The notes under the pieces were generated by a model. That model did no database searches. It saw nothing but the letters and a program-made list of their open reading frames with translations, and was not told the DNA's origin. The translations under genes were made by a program, and so were the position numbers. Source: Isoetes taiwanensis (Eukaryota; Streptophyta; Lycopodiopsida; Isoetales; Isoetaceae). From it: 64,000 nt of DNA. The stretch spans positions 2,916,001-2,980,000 of the forward strand of contig JAJEKV010000034.1 of NCBI GenBank assembly GCA_021234155.1. Reading direction: 5' to 3'. Positions 10,800 to 20,589 of the stretch are shown one piece after another; position 1 is the stretch's first letter; the number at the start of each line of letters is the position of its first letter.

Positions 10800-11530
10800 T
10801 ACCCAATAGAAACTTCTTTTGAACGTCGGTTATGAAGCTGCCTAGAAGGGTCATTGCAAATGGTTCTAGTACGCGTCTACAACTGTCACCAAACCGTCGC
10901 TGCCATGAATTTTACATGGAACTTATACGATCCTAATGGGCCCCTGTAGCATCCTTAGTCATCTTCATTTGGCCTTATCCTAGCTTGAAATTTATATATC
11001 AAGAATGTCCTCACACCCGGGAGGAATATGCAAGCACTTTTGAAAACCATGCTGCTTAAAAGAAAAGAAATAAGTTGTAATTGAATGTTTGGAACCAAGG
11101 TTTGTACTTAAATGTCTCCCTCAACGAGATCTGGTCAATAGCTTTTTTAGCAAGAAAGTAGAAAAAGCTCACCAAAGTTGGTAGGACGTGAGTTCTTTGG
11201 CCTAATAATTCAGCACTAATTGCTACATCATTCTTTATCTTGCCACACCGTGTTTTGGTTCCAAGTCTCATTACTTACCCCCCAGCAGTCGCTTGTCTAA
11301 TTTATAAGTAGATTTCTAGCTTGGCTTCTGCTACTCTTTATAAATCTTCCTCTTGTTCTGTACACTTGATACTTCTATCTTCTTTCACTAAAATGTGGGA
11401 TTTGTCTCTGTTTGTTATGAAAATTGAATTTAGATAAACTCTCGTTTAACTTCAAATTTACAAACCAACTGCCAAGTAGATCAAGAATGTTATCCTCCTC
11501 TATACTGTGGACTAAAAAGTAGAGCCTATG
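10800..11530. other. Spacer, no gene seen
   Basis: AT-rich sequence between the proline-rich gene promoter and the 3' end of the PPR pseudogene. A minus-strand frame at 11271-11056 has no recognisable feature. Confidence 0.5.
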
Positions 11531-11532
11531 CA

Positions 11533-13923
11533 TCAACTTCTTATGCCAAAAGCTGCAAGTTCCCCTTGCTTCACATCGTTATAGAGTTTACATGCACCAA
11601 GCAAGGTGGTCCATGATACATTAACAATTTCAAATGGCATACTGTAGACCAAATCTTCTCCTTCAAGAATTGCACCTGCTCGTCCAATAAGGTCAAGCAA
11701 GCAGCCATAATGTCCTGATGTTGGTGCAATCTCATAATTTTGACATATAGAGATGAGACAATGACAGCCTTCTCTCAATAACCCTTTATGGCTGCATGCA
11801 AAGAGTATGCTTAGCACTGTGAAATTGTCTGGTATTATGTTTTCAATCTGCATCTGCTGAAAGAGCCTAATTGCTTTCTCAGCCTGTCCACTAAGCCCAT
11901 ATGCCAGAGTGACAGCGTTCCATGATACCACATTGCGGTCAAGCATTGTGTCAAATACTATTTGTGTCTCCTGTAAATCACCACACTTGCTATACATGTT
12001 TAGAAGGGCATTACCAACTACAATGTCAGAGGTAAGTCCACCACTCACAACATGTACATGCATTCGTCTCCCTTTTGCTATTGCTGCCGAATTGGTACAG
12101 CCATCAATTATGCTAACATATGTAAACTTGTCTTGAGGCATTCCTTCCAACTGCATATCTTCAAGGAGTTGAAGTGCTTCATTGATATTGTTATTTTGCC
12201 CATACACACCAATAATGGCATTCCATGTGATAGCATCTCTTACTTCCATCTTACTGAATACTTCTCTCGCATCCTCAGTGCTCCCGCATATAACGACATT
12301 GGGTGTCAAGCCTTACGATAGAGCCATGCATGAGCTTGCTTAATCCAATACTACTAATTGAAGCACATGCCTCAAGGCAACTAACAAATGTAATGTTATT
12401 TGGACTTACTGCTTCAGACTGCATCCACTGGAAAAGATAGAGGGCACCCAAATCATTGTGATTTTGAGCACATGATGCAATAACTGCATTCCATGATACT
12501 ACATTTTTTTTTACCTATTCTACTAAAAAGCCTCAAAGCCACATCTGTACTCCTACATTTTCCATATGCATTAACAAGGGCAGTTGCAATAACAGCGTTG
12601 GACTCAAATCCACTTTGAGTAATATATGCATACTGCATCTTTCCTAGACATTTTCTCGAAAACCAATTGTGCATCTTCCACATTATTGCACCTACCGTAC
12701 ATGCTAACAATTGCATTCTCCACAACAATGGTGCTGCCGTTTCCATCAACCATAATGCATGCATGCATCATCTTTGCATTTCCCAGGGCTGCTATGCCAT
12801 CACAGGCATTCAAAATGCTAATCCATGTAATCTTGTCTGGTCTAACAGTCTTGGAATCCATCATACGATGAAACAGTGCAATAGCCTCCTCTCCACGGGC
12901 ATTTTGCACGTATATTCCAATTAGAGCATTCCATGGGGCTACATTCAGCTTTGCAAACCCTTCAAATGCATTTAGTGCCTCTTCTAAACAGCCACACTTA
13001 CCATACATGTTGATAAGAGCTGTGCCAAAGACATCATCTGGCACTATGCTGATATCTATCATTTCCATATGTATCCACCTTCCTTGAGGTAGATCTATAG
13101 GGCTTTGAAGGGCATTCAGTATGTTAAGAAGAGTTACTTTGTCAGGAAAAATGCCCATTAGTTTCATCTTGTAAACAAGAACAGCGAGTTCTCTTTGAAA
13201 TCCATGCAGGACATACATGGCAATCATTGCATTCCATGTAACCACATCCTTTTTGGCCATTCTGTCAAACACCTTGCCAGCAGCTTCTAAACTCCCACAC
13301 CTACTATACATACTTAGAAGAGCAGTTTCAATGATCATGTCATCTTCATATCCACTCTCTGCAATGCAGACATTAATTTTTCTTCCTTCTTCCAGAAGTA
13401 AAGGGCTGCAGCATGCACCAAGAACAGCAATAAACGTTTGCTTGTCAGCTTTTACGCCTTTTAGTAACATTTGCCTAAACAATTGCAATGCTTCCTCAGC
13501 CTTCCCATATCTAACAAAAGACCTAATCATAGTATTCCATGGGAATGTGCTGTTACAACACAGTTGATCAAGAACACTTCTTGCTTCTTCAAATGCACCA
13601 CAGTTGGCATACATTTCTAAAATACAGCTTTGGACAAAGGATTGTGAATTATGCTCATAAACAATATAGGAATGCAGGAACTTACCTTCCGATAGAGCCA
13701 TAGCATTTCTGCGCTCCAGCAAACGAGAAACAATATTGGATGAATGAAAAGAGCTTGTACCATTCCATCGCAATAGTAGTTTATAATACTCTGGAACACT
13801 TGAATCAGAAGAAAGGGTCCCTCTTGCAAATCTGCAACGCTTCTGGCGAAAATATTTATCTCCTTGTCTTCCCAGAATCGCCATAGCTCCATCAGCCACA
13901 TCCTTATTATTAACGACGATCAC
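11533..13923 (-). pseudogene. PLS-class pentatricopeptide repeat gene, broken
   Basis: Tandem PPR motifs on the minus strand, e.g. MYSRCGSLEAAGKVFDRMAK followed by DVVTWNAMIAMYVLHG, and MYGKCGCLEEALNAFEGF. The triplet pattern with VxWNAxIxxY and CSxxG-type L motifs places it in the PLS class, organellar RNA editing/processing factors. The 3' part ends after an E-like region (SGHYGCLLDLIGRAG, VSWTTLLGACK) and stops before any E+ or DYW domain. Breaks: (1) about 12615-12640, two PPR halves are fused with loss of some 40 codons and a frame change; (2) 12510-12525, a run of A shifts the frame at KKNVVSWNAVIAS; (3) about 12310, a 1-bp shift plus loss of the usual NALxxMYxK part. The N-terminus (13923) lacks an obvious targeting peptide. 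Single copy here, inside the 5.75 kb that distinguishes repeat copy A. Confidence 0.88.
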
Positions 13924-14212
13924 AAGGTTTCTGCCTCATTTCAAGCTTGAAAGGAATGTCTCTCACCCTTCTGTCTTCAGCCTTCTTCATATCTGAACAG
14001 TTGATCTTACGATGAAATCAACAGCAGCCCTGCAAGTCAATGGAAACAAGGTGCAGCGCCATATCTATTATCGCAGCAGAGAGAAAAGAGAATTCTGTAT
14101 AAGAAAGAGTGGCAACATAATTCCTTGCCAGTTAGCGGTTGAAACATCCGCGAGATCCAAAACGCAGGTGACCGCCAGTTTACAGGGAACAAGAGGTTTG
14201 GAGCAGTCACCA

Positions 14213-14252
14213 GCATATCCTAGGTGTATTTCAGCATATATCTAGGATATGC
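14213..14252. repeat. Hairpin with perfect 11-bp arms
   Basis: GCATATCCTAG (14213-14223) and CTAGGATATGC (14242-14252) form perfect arms around an 18-base loop. It lies about 35 bp left of the point where similarity to the other R3 copies resumes (about 14285), so it may mark a rearrangement or element end. No function known. Confidence 0.6.
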
Positions 14253-14521
14253 CACAAACCCACATAAGCGAGGATTTGCCCCTAGGGGCAACCCAAAAAC
14301 AAAGAGTTTTGGCCGATAGTTTGGGGTGGATAAAATGCTAAAAGCTTGTGAGATCAATTGCACTATTACATACACATAAATGATGCTATCTATCTTGTTG
14401 CCTATGGTGCAATTACGTCCTAGGCCTAACACTGAAAGTGTGGCACAAATGATAGTCATCAGCACAAAACTTTTGGAAATGAAATTTCATACAAGAACCA
14501 TAAACAACTGAAATGGCGCAA

Positions 14522-15672
14522 TCATGGCGTGTTTTCTCTTCTATAACTATTCTCATCTCCATCAAAAACTCTTTTCCATCTCTCAGCAATCATGTTCGAG
14601 TATGCCTGCATATGATACAGAGCCAATGCTCAATAAGATGCCAAGTTTATGATTTTAGTTTGGAACTTTCTAGCATAACTTACCAAAGGATATGCATATA
14701 AAAAGGTATACCACCATACAGCAATAAGCAGGGATGCAATTACAGTAATGGCTTGTTGATGGAAAATAACCCAAGAGCCTACAACGGCACCTAGCCCTGT
14801 ACTAACAATGGTCCAAGGTTGGCACCTGTACATTAATCTAAAGGTATTAGAACAGACATAATATGCATCCATATCATCAATCTCACATGCCACATTAGTG
14901 TTTCTAAAGATTGGAAGTTCTATTACAATCAGGGCAGAAAGTTCTGAAAGTGTGGTGTCAATATGAAGCCTGATTTTGCCTTGGACCGCTGTGTAAAGAA
15001 CATGAATGGAAGAAACCTTGGCATTATAAAGATAAGCACTTTGAACAGGAAGATGAGACAATAATGAGCACTGGTCACAAACAAGAGTGGCAACCATCCT
15101 AACAAAAAGCAGGATGTACGCATATTCTATTAAAGGACCTCTCTATACTTAGCAATAGAGTGTTTAGCCAAGCCTAATTTGTAAGCTTATTAACTTTGTA
15201 TGTGTTCTGGTGCAAACCCAAAATACAAGTGTCTTCTACTTCTGTCCAACAAGCCTTCAATGTTATTATTCATCACAAATGGCTCCATATGTTGATGCAA
15301 CAGTCAATGACCCAGAAATTATAACCTGACTCAGAAGGTTAACTGAAGAAGAATATAATTTGTAAATGCATGCATTATCTGGTTTCTAGTCTGTTCGACA
15401 TTGAAAGGACCGAGATTACCATTCTCAAAATTTACTGTAACCTTGAATTAGAAATACTAATTCTTATCATTTGCCATGCCCTGAATTAGGAAAGGAAAAG
15501 AAGATTAAGGTATGAGAACAAAGATATACCAGGCAGGCTTTGTGTCCCAGACGCTGTCGTACTCCAAAGAAAGATCCCCTAGATAGCTTTCCATGTTTTC
15601 TGGAGGAACATCCTCGTTTATTGCGCAAAGCTTGTAAAGACTGCTATGATAGAGAAATTTTTTTGCATTCAT
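14522..15672 (-). CDS. DUF6737-type membrane protein, copy A, N-truncated
   Basis: Three exons: 15672-15530, 14825-14684 and 14605-14522, 122 residues, all splice sites and phases intact. The core matches copy C (38356-39616): ENMESYLGDLSLEYDSVWDT, CQPWTIVSTGLGAVVGSW, a Trp-rich hydrophobic segment (ASLLIAVWWYTFLYAYPL) and AYSNMIAERWKRVF. The family (DUF6737, known from cyanobacteria and plastids) is a small membrane protein of unknown function. Compared with copy C a deletion removed the 5' part of exon 1 including the transit peptide. A chance in-frame ATG (15672-15670) now provides the start MNAKKFLYHSSLYKLC. That ATG is only 4 bp from the 5' end of the divergent tRNA-Ile, so the original promoter is gone. 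Probably unexpressed or mis-targeted, but the frame has stayed open, which suggests a young event or residual use. Confidence 0.6.
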
Positions 15673-15676
15673 CAAC

Positions 15677-15750
15677 GGCCTATTAGCTCAGTTGGTTAGA
15701 GCGTCGTGCTAATAACGCGAAGGTCGCAGGTTCGACACCTGCATAGGCCA
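15677..15750 (+). tRNA. tRNA-Ile (anticodon AAT)
   Basis: 74 bases. Acceptor arms GGCCTAT/ATAGGCC pair fully with discriminator A. The D-arm holds box A (TTAGCTCAGTTGG), the anticodon loop is CTAATAA with anticodon AAT on stem TCGTG/CGCGA, and the T-arm holds box B (GGTTCGACACC). No intron. The body differs from the usual plant tRNA-Ile(AAT) mainly by a paired acceptor-stem change, so it should be functional. No long T-run follows immediately; a T-rich stretch lies about 20 bases downstream (TTACAATTTTTTTCG). Confidence 0.95.
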
Positions 15751-17008
15751 GAGCGTACTCAAAATGCGTTACAATTTTTTTCGCTTACTTTTGTTTTCTT
15801 CAACTTAGTTTGCTCAATACCATAATCCCTCAACATACCATTTCTTAGTGTAGTGATCAATATGTAGGCAAATGTGACACAATCATGAAAATCCCAAAAT
15901 GCAAGGCGTTGTGTTTTTTAGCTTCTTAATCTGTCCGCAAACAATATTAGCTTAGTAGTTTGTTGAATACATAGTCGTCAAATATGCAAGTAGACTTTCT
16001 TTGATTTTCACATTGTGGGAGTTATGCTAACCTTAGGGAGGTGTACTGACACAAAAGTTGGTCACACATCTGGAGATCCCCTCTAGCTATTAGGTGCCGA
16101 AATTGACTAGTTGCCAACATTTCGGCAAAGGTTTGGCAGAAAAGGGAGGTTGTAATTCTGTCTTATTTATTATTTTTGTCTATGGTTTGCATAGAGCACC
16201 CATTTTTTCACTCGCTTGCATGGTCGCAGAAGGTAAGATTGGACTTCACGGGGGTTGCTAAAAGCAGCCCGACCATGGCGGCCAGACAGATGGATAGGAG
16301 TACAAGTTGCTGCTTCATTTGCAGTAATCGCATACAAGAAATTTATCACGGCGGCCTTGGCCGCTGCAAACGTTTCTCTTTATCAAAATTATGCTAAGTC
16401 GAAATGATATCAATTCTTGTGCATCTAATCATGTATATTTCCCAATGACAGTATCGAAATGTTCTTATCCATAACAGGAAAGAAGCTTTTGCCTGAAAAT
16501 AATCCAGGTAGAATAATCTTAGAAATTAAAAGAAGCCAAACCTCTGCTGATCGTATTGCATAGATCCACGTAGCAGACTCCAACTATAAAAATGATGAAA
16601 ACTTTAGAATTACAGAGTTGGACAAGTCTATGACCATAGATCTACCTCAAGGCAACACCGTGGCGAACAATTCAACACGGATTAGACAATCTGCGAATCT
16701 TGAATTAGCATGATGAAACCCCGGTTCAAAACCCCTTGTTCTTGCCATTCGATATCATGTGCACAAACTGATAGCTCTACTCCACAACTCCAGTTCCAGC
16801 CAACATATCATGCCAAATATTCATGCAACGTATATATGTAACAAAACGTACCTCATAAATAATCTACGAAACAATTCCTACTCGATTCCTGCTCGAGAGC
16901 AGTTTCCTAGTTGCAATGTAGGATTTAAATTATAAACAAATATTACTAAAGAAGCATAACACCCCGAGTTGAAAGGCCTCTAAGATCCAACCCTCCTCAA
17001 AGTTAGCC
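15751..17008. other. Spacer; part is repeat R2 copy 1
   Basis: No gene beyond the small frame MAARQMDRSTSCCFICSNR at 16275-16397. The segment at about 16430-16760 recurs at about 19015-19350 (R2), with shared words such as CAGGAAAGAAGCTTTTGC and small indels. Confidence 0.6.
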
Positions 17009-17018
17009 ATAAAAACTA

Positions 17019-17458
17019 GGGAAAATTATCAAAATACCATTAAAGTTTGCCAAAATGACCAAAATGCCACTAAACCTAGTTTTATTTTGGGAAAATTGGC
17101 AATAACATTTTTCTAATGATCTGAATGCAAATATGCCCTTCAGACGAATTGTAGATTAAGCTGAGATCTTTTCAACAAGCATAAGATCGTGGTGATTGGA
17201 GTTGAAAATTTCAAGTTATAAGCTCTTGAGTTCTTCAGAATTTGAGAAATGAAAAATCTCATAACTTGAGATTGTGGTCTTAGAATTGGATGATCTACTT
17301 TTTGAAAAGATCTCAGCTTAATCTACAATTCATCTGAAAGGCACATTTGCATTTAGATCATTGGAAAAACGATATTGCCAATTTTCCCCAAATACCACTG
17401 GGTTTAGTGGCATTTTGGTAATTTTGGCAAACTTTAATGGTATTTTGGTAATTTTCTC
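17019..17458. mobile_element. MITE with long terminal inverted repeats
   Basis: About 440 bp forming one large hairpin. The left arm starts GGGAAAATTATCAAAATACC and runs to about 17190 (…TTAAGCTGAGATCTTTTCAA); the right arm is its near-perfect complement from about 17290 to 17458, ending GGTATTTTGGTAATTTTCTC. Arms are about 170 bp around a 100-bp centre that is itself partly self-complementary. The flanks carry an 8-bp direct repeat AAAAACTA (17011-17018 and 17460-17467), possibly 9 bp with one mismatch. Long TIRs, the GGGAAAATTA end and an 8-9 bp target duplication suggest a Mutator-like or hAT-like non-autonomous element. No transposase. Confidence 0.85.
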
Positions 17459-17467
17459 AAAAAACTA

Positions 17468-19969
17468 TTGTTTTAAATGAAATGCCTTCAAATCTTCCAG
17501 TAACCTCTAGATAATGCTCCGCCTTTCCAAATATGCTCCTTCCATTCGCTACAACACTTTCAGAAGAAGAAAGATGTGGCTTGTGCCCTGTTGTCCCATT
17601 GTGCAAAGCCCATGCCACAGACGCAAGTGGGTAAAAAGCCCAACCTTATCAATCCATCAGCACACTAGCCCAAATAGGTAACGAGCTATACCTTATAATC
17701 TTTGGCAATGGAATAATACGAGGGTACAAAACCAACTATGATAATTTTGTTTTTGCAGGGATACTTAAAAATAACCCTCGTCAATGGGATGATTTAAATG
17801 AATAAATGAAGTTGGCAAATGAAATGATATGATCATGTTTAGCCTGACCTTGCAACTCCATTGACATCTTCCTTTCTTTGAAGCTGACAATGCACTCTCT
17901 TATGCATGGTTTCATTTTAATTTGACGTTATTTTACTCTCAGATTATTATATTTAACTCTTTCTCTAATCAAACTATGGTTTCAAAGATAAGTTCTTGAG
18001 TGTGGTCATTTCATCCAACCTTGCTTCCCAATTTTTCTTTCCTTGTTTGTGCACTTCCAGCAATGCCAATGCAATCAGCATAGTTTCGTATGTAATCATA
18101 CATTAAGATCTTATAGCACTTGTTGAAATGGTGCAAGCATAAAGGCAGTTGATAACCTGTAGGGATGTATGGTTCTATATGTTCCATGATCTATGTGTCA
18201 AAGGAGGAAGAATGCCCTTGACGGAATAAGCATAACCTAGTGGTTCCCATTTGATAAATGCAATTCATACTCTTCCAAAGGAGTGCTTCCATAAATTGAA
18301 GTGGTTGCACAATAACATAATTTATTCCAGGAAGAAGTGTGATATAAGCTTAGTTTGGACGTGCAAAAACAAACTCCAAAAATGTATTATTTATCAGAAT
18401 TACATCGTATAGCTCTAAGCATTTCACTGCAGATGTAGAAAATGCTAGACATGGGAGGACCGAATATGAATTATTTTCAGATATGAATCAGTTTCTCATC
18501 GCTTCACCTATAGATCAACAATGCCAAAGCTGTACAACCTCAGATAGCAACCATCAAAGCACCTCAATTACTACTGCACTGTAATTAGCGTGGGTGCCCA
18601 AGTTGATTGGGTGCAATTTTTCTTGTTGGCCAGAAGTAAAAAACTGAGCTCAGCCATGGAATCCACGGATGTGAATCTTGTAAAATGACATTGTTCATCA
18701 TTAATATGCATCAGCCAAACTGTCATATTAAGCACAGATAAAGTGATAAATTTCTTATAGTTGAATAGCCTCACCCAATGAGATTAAATTCCTATTGAAT
18801 ATAAGTAGAATGCATTCGTACCTTTCCAAAGACCAAGTCAAATGTTAAGGGAGAACGAATGTGGCCATATACTGCATGCAAGACTACATTTCTTCTAAGA
18901 ATGCATTTTGCCAAGTAATACAAATTCGCGCTCTGATCATCATCAGAACCAATTCCATCCTAAACTGCCATAATTTAAGAACCCAACAACAGCAAACTCA
19001 CAGCTTCGCCTGAGTGTATATTTTTCAATGACAGTATCCAAATGTTCTTGTCCATAACAGGAAAGAAGCTTTTGCATGAAAATAATCCAGGTAGAATAGA
19101 AATTAAATGAAGCCAATCCTCTGCTGATGGTATATGCCCATAGAAGTCCATAGATCCACTTAGCAGACTCCAACTATAAAAATGATGAAAACTTTGGAAT
19201 TACAGAGTTGGACTAGTATGTGATGACAGACCTAACCCAAGAACAACACAGTAGCGAAACAATTCGACACGAATTAAACAATCTGCCAATCTTGAATTAA
19301 CATTATGAAACCTCTGTTTAAAACCCCTTGTTCTTTCCATTCGATATCATGTGCTCCATACACCTATCTTGTTGCAAAATGAGATCTTGCATGCAAAGAC
19401 TTGCCTAATTTTGTCAAATTTGCAAGTCTCCCAGTCTAGCTCTGTGTTTGCAAAATTTCCCAGTACAAAAAATATGCACCAAAATCTTACTAAGATAGTG
19501 TATATGCATCATTTTTTTTTATCCACACCTGACAATAATCTAGTTAGGCAAGCAACCTACCAGATTTTTCTTTTCTGTACCTGAATGTATGTACTGCTTG
19601 GAGAAAGGGGCACCTAAAAGTATATAGGCATCTGAGATGAAAAGAATGACAACTTAAATGCTATGGCTCAGCTTTCTAATGGCTCTATGGAAAGCCATGG
19701 CTCAGTTTTCTAATTGCTCTATGGATCTATGGAAAGCCTGCACTTCCAAATTGCTCATCAATCATAACAAATAGGGTATTTTTGAGCTTTAACCAGGCAG
19801 GATGTTGGATGAGCAATACTTAAATTTTATGTTGATTGAGATATACAGCCTCCTCCTTGGTTGTCTAAAGAGGTTGCTGCAGCTTTATAGGCTTTTGCAG
19901 TGTACTTGACCACAGTATTTCTAGGAACGAAGCAAGGCAAGTTCTAATCAGAATGACCTGTATAATTTT
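17468..19969. other. Spacer; contains repeat R2 copy 2
   Basis: No convincing gene. The segment at about 19015-19350 is the second copy of R2 (first at about 16430-16760). A minus-strand frame at 20092-19865 corresponds to a frame in R1 copy 1 (4242-4048) but is not conserved beyond the shared DNA. Confidence 0.5.
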
Positions 19970-20558
19970 AATTAACAGTCTCAAACGGCAGTGAGCATGT
20001 TTAATACTGCAAAGGGGCAACTGGCTGAAAAGGTTAGATGCATCTATGGATTTCACAAATGTTACTGTGAACTTGCCTACATCAGAACCCATCGCCCATT
20101 TGCAGGCCTCAAATACCCATACTACAAATATTGAAGAACAAAGATAAAAAGCTTATCGGAACATACAAGAAGATAAATCATTGCCAAAACATCAAACACA
20201 GCCATACACGAATATTCAGAATAGCCCGACCTGATAGCAGGCGAAGCGGCAAGAGTTCTAGGCTTTTATATCTTCTGCATGCTTCATGAATATGTGGTGG
20301 AGCTGCTTTCTGAAAACAGGACGGAATGGCGACAATGCCAGAGGTCAGGCAGGCGCCAGCAAATAGAAAATAACATGCATAAAATTCGGCCGCCCACGTG
20401 GCTTGGCAAACCGCATTTGGATTGCGGCGCAGAACCATGAAAATAAAAAAACTAGCAGAACTGCAGGGTTGAGAAGAAGGCTAGGTAGATGGATTTGGGT
20501 TGAAATTTTAATTGTAGTAATTTGAATTTTAGTGGCACGCTAAGAGAATATGTATTAA
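19970..20558. repeat. Segmental repeat R1, copy 2, left part
   Basis: Corresponds to 4095-4692. The match runs up to TGTATTAA at 20551-20558 and is then cut by the Helitron. The rest of R1 resumes at 28903. Confidence 0.85.
20178..20438 (-). CDS. Hypothetical 86-residue protein (R1 copy 2)
   Basis: Open frame starting MVLRRNPNAVCQATWAAEF, with a moderately hydrophobic segment (FYACYFLFAGACLTSGIVAI) and then HIHEACRRYKSLELLPLRLL. The copy at 4248-4570 is frameshifted. I do not recognise it. It could be one exon of a lost gene or a chance frame; the C-terminal end (VWLCLMFWQ) looks random. Low confidence that it is a gene. Confidence 0.2.
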   Translation of the reverse strand: MVLRRNPNAVCQATWAAEFYACYFLFAGACLTSGIVAIPSCFQKAAPPHIHEACRRYKSLELLPLRLLSGRAILNIRVWLCLMFWQ

Positions 20559-20588
20559 CTAGTAACGGGAGCCCGGCGTTGCCGGGCA
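20559..20588 (-). repeat. Helitron 3' terminus hairpin
   Basis: Minus strand: GCCCGGC-AAC-GCCGGGC (20571-20587 on the plus strand) forms a perfect 7-bp stem with a 3-base loop, followed by TCCCGTTACTAG and then host T. This matches the canonical Helitron terminator: a short GC hairpin about 8-12 bases before CTRR. Confidence 0.9.
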
Positions 20589-20589
20589 T

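Larger units (their letters stand above)
14285..16330. repeat. Segmental repeat R3, copy A (right part)
   Basis: Matches 38130-40490 closely, including the DUF6737 exons and tRNA-Ile; its left 400 bp also matches 34170-34571. The two copies diverge abruptly after CATTTGCAGTAATCG (16330 here, 40490 in copy C). Both copies end with a small open frame starting MAARQMDRS(T/R)SCCFIC whose continuation differs after the break. Copy C carries a 100-bp tandem duplication that copy A lacks. Confidence 0.85.
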
